This document shows positions 12,994 to 23,941 of a DNA stretch of 64,000 nt, in pieces. Every line of letters begins with the position of its first letter. The stretch's first letter is position 1. This stretch comes from Microglena sp. YARC (lineage: Eukaryota; Chlorophyta; Chlorophyceae; Chlamydomonadales; Chlamydomonadaceae), in the NCBI GenBank assembly GCA_022414725.1, contig JAJSRW010002112.1, forward strand, positions 1 through 64,000. Reading direction: 5' to 3'. The notes below the pieces were generated by a model, which searched no databases, had not been told where the DNA came from, and saw only the letters and a program-made list of their open reading frames with translations. A program made the position numbers and the translations under genes.

Positions 12994-15535
12994 AAATGCT
13001 TGCTGTACGCCTTCCCTGCCTTGTACTCCTTGTGGCTTTGTCGAATCACCCACCTGCCCAACAAAGTTTGAAAAGCACATTCAAGCTTGAATTTTCTTTA
13101 AAGTGCTTGCCGTACGCCTTCCCTGTCTTGCACTCCTTGTGGCTATGTCGAATCACCCACCTGCATGTCAAGAATTAAATATCAAATTGCTCACAATTCT
13201 GCTTGAATATGTTTTTAAATGCTAGCCGTACGCCTTCCCTGTCTTGCACTCCTTGTGGCTGTGTCGAATCACCTACCTGCACATGTGACATCAAGATTGC
13301 TGCTTAAATTTGAACATAAATGCTTGCCATACACCATCCCGGTCTTGTACTCCTCATGGCTATGTCGAATTACCCACCTGCAAATGTGTCATATCAAGAT
13401 TGCTGCTTAAATTTGAAAATAAATGCTTGCCATACACCATCCCGGTCTTGTACTCCTTATGGCTATGTCGAATCACCCACCTGCACATGTGTCATATCAA
13501 GATTGCTGCTTAAATTTGGACATAAATGCTTGCCATACACCATCCCGGTCTTGTACTCCTCATGGCTATGTCGAATTACCCACCTGCAAATGTGTCATAT
13601 CAAGATTGCTGCTTAAATTTGGACATAAATGCTTGCCATACACCATCCCGGTCTTGTACTCCTTATGGCTATGTCGAATCACCCACCTGCACATGTGTCA
13701 TATCAAGATTGCTGCTTAAATTTGGACATAAATGCTTGCCATACACCATCCCGGTCTTGTACTCCTCATGGCTATGTCGAATTACCCACCTGCACATGTG
13801 ACATATCAAGATTGCTGCTTAAATTTTGACATAAATGCTTGCCATACACCATCCCGGTCTTGTACTCCTCATGGCTATGTCGAATTACCCACCTGCAAAT
13901 GTGTCATATCAAGATTGCTGCTTAAATTTGAAAATAAATGCTTGCCATACACCATCCCTGTCTTGTACTCCTTATGGCTATGTCGAATCACCCACCTTGC
14001 ACATGTGTCATATCAAGATTGCTGCTTAAATTTGAACATAAATGCTTGCCATACACCATCCCGGTCTTGTACTCCTCATGGCTATGTCGAATTACCCACC
14101 TGCAAATGTGTCATATCAAGATTGCTGCTTAAGTTTGAACATAAATGCTTGCCATACACCATCCCGGTCTTGTACTCCTTATGGCTATGTCGAATCACCC
14201 ACCTGCAAATGTGTCATATCAAGATTGCTGCTTAAATTTGAACATAAATGCTTGCCATACACCATCCCGGTCTTGTACTCCTCATGGCTATGTCGAATTA
14301 CCCACCTGCAAATGTGTCATATCAAGATTGCTGCTTAAATTTGAACATAAATGCTTGCCATACACCATCCCGGTCTTGTACTCCTTATGGCTATGTCGAA
14401 TCACCCACCTGCAAATGTGTCATATCAAGATTGCTGCTTAAATTTGAACATAAATGCTTGCCATACACCATCCTGGTCTTGTACTCCTTATGGCTATGTC
14501 GAATCACCCACCTGCACATGTGTCATATCAAGATTGCTGCTTAAATTTGAAAATAAATGCTTGCCATACACCATCCCTGTCTTGTACTCCTCATGGCTAT
14601 GTCGAATTACCCATCTTCAAATGTGTCATATCAAGATTGCTGCTTAAATTTGGAAATAAATGCTTGCCATACACCATCCCGGTCTTGTACTCCTCATGGC
14701 TATGTCGAATTACCCACCTGCAAATGTGTCATATCAAGATTGCTGCTTAAATTTGAAAATAAATGCTTGCCATACACCATCCCTGTCTTGTACTCCTCAT
14801 GGCTATGTCGAATCACCCACCTGCAAATGTGTCATATCAAGATTGCTGCTTAAATTTGAAAATAAATGCTTGCCATACACCATCCCGGTCTTGTACTCCT
14901 CATGGCTATGTCGAATTACCCACCTGCAAATGTGTCATATCAAGATTGCTGCTTAAATTTGAACATAAATGCTTGCCATACACCATCCCGGTCTTGTACT
15001 CCTTATGGCTATGTCGAATCACCCACCTGCAAATGTGTCATATCAAGATTGCTGCTTAAACTTGAAAATAAATGCTTGCCATACACCATCCCTGTCTTGT
15101 ACTCCTCATGGCTATGTCGAATTACCCACCTGCAAATGTGTCATATCAAGATTGCTGCTTAAATTTGAACATAAATGCTTGCCATACACCATCCCGGTCT
15201 TGTACTTCTCATGGCTATGTCGAATTACCCACCTGCAAATGTGTCATATCAAGATTGCTGCTTAAATTTGGAAATAAATGCTTGCCATAAACCATCCCTG
15301 TCTTGTACTCCTTATGGCTATGTCGAATCACCCACCTGCACATGTGATAGTATAAGATAACGCGATAGCTGCTTAAATTTGAAAATAAATGCTTGCCATA
15401 CACCATCCCTGTTGTGTGCTCCCGTGGCTATGTCGAATCACCCACCTGCACATGTGTCATATCAAGATTGCTGCTTAAATTTGGAAATAAATGCTTGCCA
15501 TACACCATCCCTGTTGTGTGCTCCCGTGGCGTGCG
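12994..15535 (-). repeat. Acceptor-side array: about 25 copies of acceptor plus the 5' part of gene 1 exon 7 (103-bp unit)
   Basis: Regular 103-bp period between about 13.2 and 15.4 kb, with slightly irregular units at both ends. Each unit on the minus strand holds a TTTGCAG or TGTGCAG acceptor, then GTGGGTAATTCGACATAGCC and the rest of the first half of exon 7 (reading WVIRHSHEEYKTGMVYGKH). It is then cut off and runs into the next unit's intron. No unit keeps the exon's 3' half or a donor. Unit sequences are nearly identical, which implies recent spread or homogenisation. The two last units (15410-15535) carry a GTTGTGTGCTCCCGTGG variant that fuses into the exon 6 duplicates. Confidence 0.92.
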
Positions 15536-15785
15536 CTGCCTGTCAGGGATATTACTCAAGGGCCATGGCTATCTTTTTTCTTCTTCTTTTCAATTGCCTG
15601 CTCCCTATCTCTTCCCTACCTTCGTGCATTGTCCTTCAGCAAGTTCTTCCCCACCACCAGCTCCCGCAGCATGCGCTAACTGTCGGGGATGCAGCTGAGA
15701 ATAGCAGCCATGGGGTAGTACTGAAAGGCTGTGGCTATCCTTTTTCTTTTTATTTTTAATTGCCTGCACTCTATCTCTTCCCTAC
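15536..15785 (-). repeat. Donor-side duplicates of gene 1 exon 6 3' part (one near-full copy and one fragment)
   Basis: Minus-strand copy at about 15618-15740 repeats exon 6 from its LQYYLMA-like part to the donor, with base changes, including one that destroys the PDRQR reading. A shorter fragment lies at about 15530-15575. Each is followed on the sense strand by the same GTAGGGAAGAGATAG donor sequence as the true exon. Confidence 0.8.
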
Positions 15786-15966
15786 CTTCCTGCATTGTCC
15801 TTGATCAAATTCTTCCCCACCACCAGCTCCCGCAGCGTGCGCTGCCTGTCGGGGATGCAGCTGAGAATGGCAGCCATGAGGTAGTACTGAAGGGACATGG
15901 CTACCATGGATCTGCTCCTGGGTACGACTCGCGTGCCATGCTTGCTTGACTCTTTGTCTATCAGGC
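15786..15966 (-). CDS. Gene 1 exon 6: tyrosine recombinase catalytic box I
   Basis: Minus-strand exon, 181 nt, acceptor TTTCAG|GCCTG and donor GGAAG|GTAGGG. Entry phase fits exon 5 (G plus GC gives Gly), exit phase fits exon 7 (AG plus G gives Arg). It reads GLIDKESSKHGTRVVP, then SMVAMSLQYYLMAAILSC, then IPDRQRTLRELVVGKNLI. The Arg in PDRQRTLREL lies where the box I catalytic Arg of tyrosine recombinases is expected, after a helix and before the short strand leading to the KTG lysine. The 3' part is duplicated downstream and the acceptor plus 5' part upstream. Confidence 0.82.
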
Positions 15967-16290
15967 CTGAAAGGAAACACAAGACAAGGTTTGGGGTCAG
16001 TTTGTTTTGTTCAGAATGGCCATTGCCCACCATAGGTCGACTCCGGCGTATAACTGGCTTGCCTTTGCATATCTGGTCTGAAAGGGAACACAAGACAGGG
16101 TTTGGAGTTAGTTTTCTTGTTCAGAATGGCCATGGCTACCATGGGTCTACTCCAGGGAACGACTGGCTTGCCATTCTTGCATGGCTCGATGTCTATCTGG
16201 CCTGAAAGGGAACACAAGACAGGGTTTACAGTTAGTTTTCTTGTTCAGAATGGCCATGGCTACCATGGGATATAACTTGCTCGCCATAAA
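15967..16290 (-). repeat. Acceptor-side array: copies of acceptor plus the 5' part of gene 1 exon 6
   Basis: Units of about 120 bp. On the minus strand each has CTTGTGTTCCCTTTCAG, then a variant of the first 60-70 nt of exon 6, ending near GCCATTCTGAACAAG. Two clear copies (acceptors near 16079 and 16202) and a partial third (near 16260). Nucleotide differences exceed those of the 103-bp array, so it looks older. Confidence 0.82.
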
Positions 16291-16349
16291 AATATAAATA
16301 AATAAAATAAATCTTAACTTCCAAGATATGTCAATGACGTGGGGTTAAG

Positions 16350-16395
16350 GGAACCGGCTCATAAGTATGCGATGGACGGCCATCATCGCTCGCCA
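16350..16395. repeat. Fragment shared with the tRNA-like repeat near 57.3 kb
   Basis: AGTATGCGATGGACGGCCAT here matches CGTATGCGATGGACGGGCTT at 57285-57304. A short fragment of a dispersed repeat. Confidence 0.45.
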
Positions 16396-16476
16396 CTGTA
16401 TTTCAGGCCTGAAGAAGTTAAACCCTAAACCTTACCTCCACGTTGTGTCCCTTTCAGGCCTGAAAAAAAGTAGTGA

Positions 16477-16560
16477 TAACGCCTGGTGGGGCATGGTATT
16501 AAAGGAGCCCCGTCTTACGGCGGGAGAGAACGGGCTGCTATTTTACCTGTACAGTGCTCT
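16477..16560 (-). mobile_element. 3' fragment of the tRNA-derived SINE
   Basis: GATAACGCCTGGTGGGGCAT and the following GGAGCCC..GTACGG-like text match the tail halves of the SINE copies at 53821-54036 and 62502-62712. The tRNA-related head is absent. Confidence 0.6.
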
Positions 16561-16595
16561 CATATAGGATTATAGGAAGGAACACAACGTGAAGG

Positions 16596-16712
16596 TAATG
16601 TTTAGGGTTCAGGGTTTAGGGTTTAGGGCTGGAAGATGCGAGGTTTAGGGTTTAGTTCGGTTTTATCAGGCCTGAAGAAGACGCAATGTGAACATAGTGT
16701 TTAGGGTTCTGT
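16596..16712. repeat. Interstitial TTTAGGG telomere-type repeats
   Basis: Several GGGTTTAGGGTTTAGGG-type runs, interrupted and degenerate. The unit is the Arabidopsis-type telomere heptamer, common in green plants and many green algae. Confidence 0.75.
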
Positions 16713-17019
16713 ATTCTTATTTATATTTACACTATGAAAGCAGGCCAGGTTGGATCTCCCTATTTTATTTATTTGTATCCAGATTGACATCAAATCATCT
16801 GGATCAAAATGGGCTTGGTGCTTGCTTGCTTGCTTGAACTTGGTGATTGCATACCTGGTCGCATGCTCTCTCCTGAGCTTTGATTCAAAAATAAAGTAAT
16901 CTGAAATGTATTCACATCAAATACATTAAATACCTCACTTCTCATCCACGTCGTCACTTAATCTGAACTAAACAAATCCCCCCAAAATTAATTAATGAAT
17001 TTAAAAACGTAAAAAAACA

Positions 17020-17135
17020 TACCAGCGCACTCTCTCCTTTAGGAGAGAGTGCGCAGGTATGTGCCTAGAAGCTCTGACACAAACTTCAAGTACTCAGGCC
17101 AGCTCATCCACTTCACCACTTCAGCACTTCATCTG
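17020..17135 (-). repeat. Donor-side duplicate of gene 1 exon 5 3' part
   Basis: Minus-strand copy of the exon 5 end (GTGGATGAGCTGGCC through TTTGTGTCAGAGCTT), then a donor-like GTATG. A 30-bp snap-back palindrome is inserted at 17025-17054. One copy only. Confidence 0.75.
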
Positions 17136-17231
17136 AATTAAAAAAACAAAATATAAAACAAATTAATAAATTAAATATCATTATGATATCATTTATCACA
17201 TATGATACATAAACATAAAAACAATACATAC

Positions 17232-17415
17232 CAGCACACTCTCTCCTAAGCTCTGATACAAACTTCAAGTACTCTGGCCAGCTCATCCATTTCAGCTCTT
17301 CATCTGAAACATTGGAAGCCACCTTCTCCTTCTTTGAGCAATTGTTCAAGATCACCCGCAGGTCCAGCATGACAGGTAGATCACTGTAAGGCTTTTCACC
17401 GTAGGCGGGGTTTGC
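17232..17415 (-). CDS. Gene 1 exon 5: core-binding / catalytic linker
   Basis: Minus-strand exon, 184 nt, acceptor CTCCACAG|GCAAAC and donor GTGCTG|GTATGT. It reads ANPAYGEKPYSDLPVML, DLRVILNNCSKKEK, then LKWMSWPEYLKFVSELRR and ECAG. The last G joins GC of exon 6. This W-x-x-W-P-E-Y-L block comes just before the catalytic domain in what I recall of the algal integrase-like family. The entry phase is 0, whereas exon 4 as called leaves two bases, so a one-base lesion, a missed micro-exon or a different donor must be assumed. The 5' part is strongly amplified upstream; the 3' part has one copy downstream. Confidence 0.75.
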
Positions 17416-17419
17416 CTGT

Positions 17420-18180
17420 GGAGGGTGTGTGTGTAAGTGTGTGGATGGGTGGGTAGGTGTGTGGGTGGGAAGTCACCTTCTCCTTCTTTGAGCAATTATT
17501 CAAGACCACTCTCAGGTATAGCATGACAGGTAGATCACTGTATGGCTTTTCGCCGTAGGCGGGGTTTGCCTGTGGAGGGTGTGTGTGTAAGTGTGTGTGT
17601 GTGTGTGTGCGTGTGTGGATGGGTGGGTAGGTATGTGGGTGGGAAGTCACCTTCTCCTTCTTTGAGCAATTATTCAAGACCACTCTCAGGTATAGCATGA
17701 CAGGTAGATCACTGTATGGCTTTTCGCCGTAGGCGGGGTTTGCCTGTGGAGGGTGTGTGTGTAAGTGTGTGTGTGTGTGTAAGTGTGTGGATGGGTGGGT
17801 AGGTGTGTGGGTGGGAAGTCACCTTCTCCTTCTTTGAGCAATTATTCAAGACCACTCTCAGGTATAGCATGACAGGTAGATCACTGTATGGCTTTTCGCC
17901 GTAGACGGGGTTTGCCTGTGGAGGGTGTGTGTGTGTGTGGATGAGTGGGTTGGTGGGTTGGCGGGTAGGTGGGTTGGTGGGTTGGTGGGTAAGTGGGTAG
18001 GTAGGTAGGTGTGTGTGTGTGTGTGGATGGGTGGGTAGGTGTGTGGGTAGGATGTCACTTTCTCTTACTTGGAGCAATTGTTCAAGATCACCCGCAGGTC
18101 CAGCATGACAGGTAGATCATTGTAAGGCTTTTCGCCGTAGGCAGGGTTTGCCTGTGGAGGGTGTGGAGGGTGTGGACTGT

Positions 18181-18214
<34 letters not shown>

Positions 18215-19235
18215 ATGGGTGGGTCGGTGTGTGGGTAGGAAGCCACCTTCTCCTTCTTGGAGCAATTGTTCAAGACCACTCGCAGGTATAGCATGACAGA
18301 TAGATCACTGCATGGCTTTTCGCCATAGGCGGGGTTCGCATGTGGAGTGTGTGTGTGTGTGCTGATGTGTGTGCGTGTGGATGGGTGGGTAGGTAGATGG
18401 GTGGGTAGGTGTGTGGGTAGGAAGTCACCTTCTCTTTCTGTGTGCAATCATTCGATATCATTTGCAGGTCAAGCATGGCAGGTAAATCACTGTATGGTTT
18501 TTCGCCATAGGCAGGGTTTGCCTGTGGAGGGTGTGTGTGTGTAAGTGTGTGTGTGTGTGGATGGGTGGGTAGGTGTGTAGGTGGGAAGCCACCTTCTCCT
18601 TCTTGGATCAACTATTCAAGATCACCCGCAGGTCGAACATGACAGGTAGATCACTGTTTAGCTTTTCGCGGTAGGCGGGTTTTGCCTGTGGAGGGTGTGG
18701 AGGGTGTGAACTGTGTGTGTGTGTATGTGTGTTGATGTGTGTGCGTGTGGATGGGTGGGAAGGTGTGTGGGTAGGAAGTCACCTTCTCTTTCTGTGTGCA
18801 ATCATTCGATATCACTCGCAGGTCCAGCATGGCAGGTAAATCACTGTATGGCTTTTCGCTATAGGAGGGTTTCGCCTGTGGAGGGTGTGTGTGTGTTGAT
18901 GTGTGTGTGCGTGTGGATGGGTGGGTAGGTGTGTAGGTGGGAAGCCACCTTCTCCTTCTTTGAGCAATTATTCTAGATCACCCGCAAGTCGAACGTGACA
19001 GGTAGATCACTGTTTGGCTTTTCGCGGTAGGCGGGTTTTGCCTGTGGAGGGTGTGTGTGTTGATGTGTGTGCATGTGGATGGGTGGGTAGGTGGATGGGT
19101 GGGATGTCACCTTCTCCTGTGTGCAATTATTCAAGGCCACTCGCAGGTCCAGCATGATAGGCAAATCACTGTGTGTTTTTTGGCCGTTGGCAAGATTTGT
19201 CTGTGGAGGGTGTGTGTGAGTTTGTGTTTGGGCGT
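17420..19235 (-). repeat. Acceptor-side array: about 10 copies of acceptor plus gene 1 exon 5 5' part
   Basis: Units of about 140-240 bp. On the minus strand each has a CA-rich and CCAC-rich tract, CCTCCACAG, then GCAAACCCCGCCTACGG and on to GAAGGAGAAG, where it breaks off at GTGACTTCCCAC. The break keeps a GAAG|GTGACT look-alike donor, so some units could act as short exons. The farthest unit (near 19100-19200) is the most diverged and starts ACAAATCTTGCC. Confidence 0.85.
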
Positions 19236-19244
19236 GTGTGAGTG

Positions 19245-20270
19245 TGAATGGGTGGGTGGGTGGGTGGGTAGCTAGGGGTAGCTGGATGGGACAAGGGTAG
19301 CCATGTGGGTAGCTAGGGGTAGCTGGATGGGACAAGGGTAGCCACGTGGGTAGCTAGGGGTAGCTGGATGGGACAAGGGTAGCCATGTGGGTAGCTAGGG
19401 GTAGCTGGATGGGACAGGGGTAGCCATGTGGGTAGCTAGGGGTAGCTGGATGGGACAAGGGTAGCCACGTGGGTAGCTAGGGGTAGCTGGATGGGACAAG
19501 GGTAGCCATGTGGGTAGCTAGGGGTAGCTGGATGGGACAAGGGTAGCCATGTGGGTAGCTAGGGGTAGCTGGATGGGACAAGGGTAGCCACGTGGGTAGC
19601 TAGGGGTAGCTGGATGGGACAGGGGTAGCCATGTGGGTAGCTAGGGGTAGCTGGATGGGACAAGGGTAGCCACGTGGGTAGCTAAGGGTAGCTAGGGGTA
19701 GCTGGATGGGGCTGGGGTAGCCATGTGGGTAGCTAGGGGTAGCTGGATGGGACAAGGGTAGCCATGTGGGTAGCTGGGGGTAGCTGGATGGGACAGGGGT
19801 AGCCATGTGGGTAGCTAGGGGTAGCTGGATGGGACAAGGGTAGCCATGTGGGTAGCTAGGGGTAGCTGGATGGGACCAGGGTAGCCATGTAGGTAGCTAG
19901 GGGTAGCTGGATGGGACAAGGGTAGCCACGTGGGTAGCTGGGGGTAGCTGGTTGGGACAGGGGTAGCCACGTGTGTAGCTAGGGGTAGCTGGACGGGACA
20001 AGGGTAGCCATGTGGGTAGCTAGGGGTAGCTGGATGGGCCAAGGGTAGCCATGTGTGTAGCTAGGGGTAGCTGGATGGGACAAGGGTAGCTATGTGGGTA
20101 GCTAGGGGTAGCTGGATGGGACAAGGGTAGCCATGTGGGTAGCTAGGGGTAGCTGGATGGGACAAGGGTAGCCATGTGGGTAGCTAGGGGTAGCTGGATG
20201 GGACAAGGGTAGCTATGTGGGTAGCTAGGGGTAGCTGGTGTGGCAACATGGAGATGCGTGGGTAGCTAGT
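19245..20270 (-). repeat. 42-bp minisatellite in intron 4
   Basis: About 24 near-identical 42-bp units (GGGTAGCTGGATGGGACAAG, then GGTAGCCATGTGGGTAGCTA on the plus strand). It sits just inside the intron after the exon 4 donor. It does not contain exon 4 sequence, unlike most donor-side arrays here. Confidence 0.9.
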
Positions 20271-20303
20271 GGTAGCTGGATTGAAACGTTGCAGACATCT
20301 TAC

Positions 20304-20398
20304 CTTTGAGATTTTGTAGTATAGGAAGCGAGTAACATGGATAAAATCCCATGACCACTTGGCTCAAGCTGGTTTGCACTCGCACCACGCTCAAACTC
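20304..20398 (-). CDS. Gene 1 exon 4: core-binding domain helix region
   Basis: Minus-strand exon, 95 nt, acceptor TGTCACAG|GAG and strong donor CAAAG|GTAAGA. Its phase-0 start follows exon 3 (HWM|EFERG). It reads EFERGASANQLEPSGHG then ILSMLLASYTTKSQ. A residue pattern of aromatic-ExRGAS before an amphipathic helix is typical of the N-terminal core-binding domain of tyrosine recombinases. It ends in phase 2, which does not match the phase-0 start of exon 5. Confidence 0.75.
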
Positions 20399-20404
20399 CT
20401 GTGA

Positions 20405-21510
20405 CAAGGGGGGGGGGGGGGGCTTGTGTGTGTGTGTGTGTTGGTGGTGAGGGGGGGGCTTGTGTGTGTGTGTTGGGTGTGTGTGTGTGTGTGTGTGGTG
20501 TGTGGGGGGGGTGCTTGTGTGTGTGGGTGGTGGTGTGGGGGGGGGTGCTTGTGTGTGTTGTGTTGGGTGGGTGGGTGTGGGGGGCTTGTGTGTGTGTTGG
20601 GTGGTGTGGGGGGGTTCTAGATACTTGCACTCGCACCGCGCTCAAACTCCTGTGACAAGGGGGGGGAGGGAGCTTGTGTGTGTGTGTTGTGTGTGTGTGG
20701 GTGAGGGGGGGGGGGGGGGTCGTGTGTGTGTGTGTTGGTGGTGTGGGGGTTCTAGATACTTGCACTCGCACCGCGCTCAAACTCCTGTGACAAGGGGGGG
20801 GGGAACTTGTGTGTGTGTGTTGTGTGTGTGTGGGGGGGGGGGGGGGGGGGGGGGGGGGGGGCTTGTGTGTGTGTGTTGGTGGTGTGGGGGTTCTAGATAC
20901 TTGCACTTGCACCGCGCTCAAACTCCTGTGACAAGGGAGTTTTTTTTTTTTGGTAGCGGTGTGGTGGTGGTGGTGGTGACGGTGGTGGTGTTCTTTTTGC
21001 TGTTGTTGTTGTTGTTGTTGTTGTTGATGGTGGTGGTGGTGGTGGCGACGGTGGTGGCTGTGTGGGGGAACTAGATACTTGCACTTGCACCGCGCTCAAA
21101 CTCCTGTGACAACGGGAGAGTGTGATTTTTATTTTTGTTTGTTTGGTAGTGGTGGTGGTGGTGGTGACGGTGGTGGTGATCTTTTGCTGTTGTTGTTGTT
21201 GTTGTTGATGGTGGTGGTGGTGGTGGCGGTGGCGACGGTGGAGGCGGTGTGGGGGAACTAGATACTTGCACTTGCACCGTGCTCGAACTCCTGTGACAAG
21301 GGGAGAGTGTGGTTTTTGTTTTTGTTTGGTTGGTAGTGGTGGTGGTGGTGGCGGTGGTGGTGTTCTTTTGCTGTTGTTGTTGTTGATGGTGGTGTTGTTG
21401 GTGGTGGTGGTGGTGGCGGTGGCGAGGGTGGTGGCGGTGTGGGGGAGCTAGATACTTGCACTTGCACAGCGCTCAAACTCCTGTGACAAGGGGAGTTTTT
21501 TTGTTTTTTT
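20405..21510 (-). repeat. Acceptor-side array: six copies of acceptor plus gene 1 exon 4 5' part, with poly-G and GGT tracts
   Basis: Six units of about 120-190 bp. On the minus strand each has a poly-C or CCA/ACC-rich stretch, CTTGTCACAG, then GAGTTTGAGCGCGGTGCAAG and a short tail that hits a TAG stop (GASASI-stop). The three units nearest exon 4 carry poly-G/TG spacers and the three farther ones carry GGT/TTG trinucleotide spacers, so spacers evolve separately from the exon parts. Confidence 0.88.
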
Positions 21511-21589
21511 TGTTAGTGGTGGTGGTGGTGGTATTGTTCATTTGTTGTTGTTTTTTGCAATAACAACAATACGATGCAAATTATTATAA

Positions 21590-22045
21590 TGCTCACCACC
21601 CAATGCAATAACTCGAAAGCAATCTGAACACCCGCCCTCTTGTGAGTTGGCAAGTACAAAACATAGCGATACTAATGTTATGCAGGTATCTCCACGCAAT
21701 GCATGTACTCGGAAGCAATCTGAACACCCGCCCTCTTGTGAGTTGGCAAGTACAAAACATAGCGATACTAATGTTATGCAGGTATCTCCACGCAATGCAT
21801 GTACTCGGAAGCAATCTGAACACCCGCCCTCTTGTGAGTTGGCAAGTACAAAACATAGCGATACTAATGTTATGCAGGTATCTCCACGCAATGCATGTAC
21901 TCGGAAGCAATCTGAACACCCGCCCTCTTGTGAGTTGGCAAGTACAAAACATAGCGATACTAATGTTATGCAGGTATCTCCACGCAATGCATGTACTCGG
22001 AAGCAATCTGAACACCCGCCCTCTTGTGAGTTGGCAAGTACAAAA
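21590..22045 (-). repeat. 96-bp tandem repeat, donor-side copies of gene 1 exon 3 end
   Basis: Five units at exactly 96 bp (landmarks near 21615, 21711, 21807, 21903, 21999). On the minus strand each ends GTTCAGATTGCTTCCGAGTA then CATGCATTG, a variant of the exon 3 end (VQIAFEYMHW), but the donor G is changed (GCGTGGAG in place of GATGGTGAG). The inner four units are nearly identical. The period is divisible by three, which explains open frames in several phases. Confidence 0.85.
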
Positions 22046-22234
22046 TATAAAACAATACTGCATGCTGGGGTACCTCACATTATATCAATACATTGCAATT
22101 AATAGCAATATGATACAATACAAATTATAACAATACAATGCCAATTATAACAATACTCACCATCCAATGCATATACTCGAAATGTATCTGCGCACCAACT
22201 TCAGAAATCAAGTTCCTCTTGTGAGTCGGCAAAT

Positions 22235-23895
22235 ACAAAATATAAAACAATACTAATGTTAGGCAATAATAGCATATAAAACAATACTAAATATAACAAT
22301 AATAAAACAATACGAATGTTAGGCAATAATAGCATATAAAACAATACTAAATATAACAATAATAAAACAATACGAATGTTAGGCAATAATAGCATATAAA
22401 ACAATACTAAATATAACAATAATAAAAACAATACGAATGTTAGGCAATAATAGCATATAAAACAATACTAAATATAACAATAATAAAACAATACGAATGT
22501 TAGGCAATAATAGCATATAAAACAATACTAAATATAACAATAATAAAACAATACGAATGTTAGGCAATAATAGCATATAAAACAATACTAAAAATAACAA
22601 TTATAAAACAATACTAATGTTAGGCAATAATAGCATATAAAACAATACTAAATACAAAATATAAAACAATACGAATGTTAGGAAATAATAGCATATAAAA
22701 CAATACTAAATATAACAATAATAAAACAATACGAATGTTAGGCAATAATAGCATATAAAACAATACTAAAAATAACAATTATAAAACAATACTAATGTTA
22801 GGCAATAATAGCATATAAAACAATACTAAATACAAAATATAAAACAATACGAATGTTAGGCAATAATAGCATATAAAACAATACTAAATATAACAATAAT
22901 AAAACAATATGAATGTTAGGCAATAATAGCATATAAAACAATACTAAATTTAACAATAATAAAACAAAACGAATGTTAGGCAATAATAGCATATAAAACA
23001 ATACTAAATATAACAATAATAAAACAATACGAATGTTAGGCAATAATAGCATATAAAACAATACTAAATGTAACAATAATAAAACAATACAAATGTTAGG
23101 CAATAATAGCATATAAACAATACTAAATATAACAATAATAAAACAATACGAATGTTAGTCAATAATAGCATATAAAACAATACTAAAAATAACAATAATA
23201 AAACAATACGAATGTTAGGCAATAATAGCATATAAAACAATACTAAATATAACAATAATAAAACAATACGAATGTTAGGCAATAATAGCATATAAAACAA
23301 TACTAAAAATAACAATAATAAAACAATACTAATGTTAGGCAATAATAGCATATAAAACAATACTAAATATAACAATAATAAAACAATACGAATGTTAGGC
23401 AATAATAGCATATAAAACAATACTAACAATAATAAAACAATACGAATGTTAGGCAATAATAGCATATAAAACAATACTAAATATAACAATAATAAAACAA
23501 TACGAATGTTAGGCAATAATAGCATATAAAACAATACTAAATACAAAATAATAAAAACAATACTAATGTAGGCAATAATAGCATATAAAACAATACTAAA
23601 TATAACAATAATAAATCAATACGAATGTTTGGCAATAATAGCAAATAAAACAATACTAAATATAACAATAATAAAACAATACGAATGTTAGGCAATAATA
23701 GCATATAAAACAATACTAAATATAACAATAATAAAACAATACGAATGTTAGGCAATAATAGCATATAAAACAGTACTAAATATAACAATAATAAAACAAT
23801 ACGAATGTTAGGCAATAATAGCATATAAAACAATACTAAATATAACAATAATAAAACAATACGAATGTTAGGCAATAATAGCATATAAAACAATA
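22235..23895. repeat. 60-bp minisatellite in intron 3
   Basis: About 27 units of 60 bp (GGCAATAATAGCATATAAAA, then CAATACTAAATATAACAATA and a tail). Deleted units of 46-59 bp occur, for example near 23420-23460. No exon-derived sequence. It lies between two blocks of exon 3-end copies. Confidence 0.92.
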
Positions 23896-23941
23896 CTAAT
23901 GAGTTGGCAAATACAAGATATAAAACAATACCAATGTTATG

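Noticed and set aside
13219..15290. Ladder of 98-codon plus-strand frames, 103 bp apart
   Set aside because: Antisense of the acceptor-side copies of exon 7; the repeat length gives the regular starts.
12994..15400. CRISPR array
   Set aside because: The regular 103-bp step has no repeat/spacer division: whole units are alike, and each contains a splice acceptor and part of an exon. The DNA is eukaryotic.
21642..22130. 160-codon frames on both strands with 32-residue repeats
   Set aside because: Five 96-bp units (a multiple of three) keep frames open; the sequence is derived from the exon 3 end and lies in an intron.
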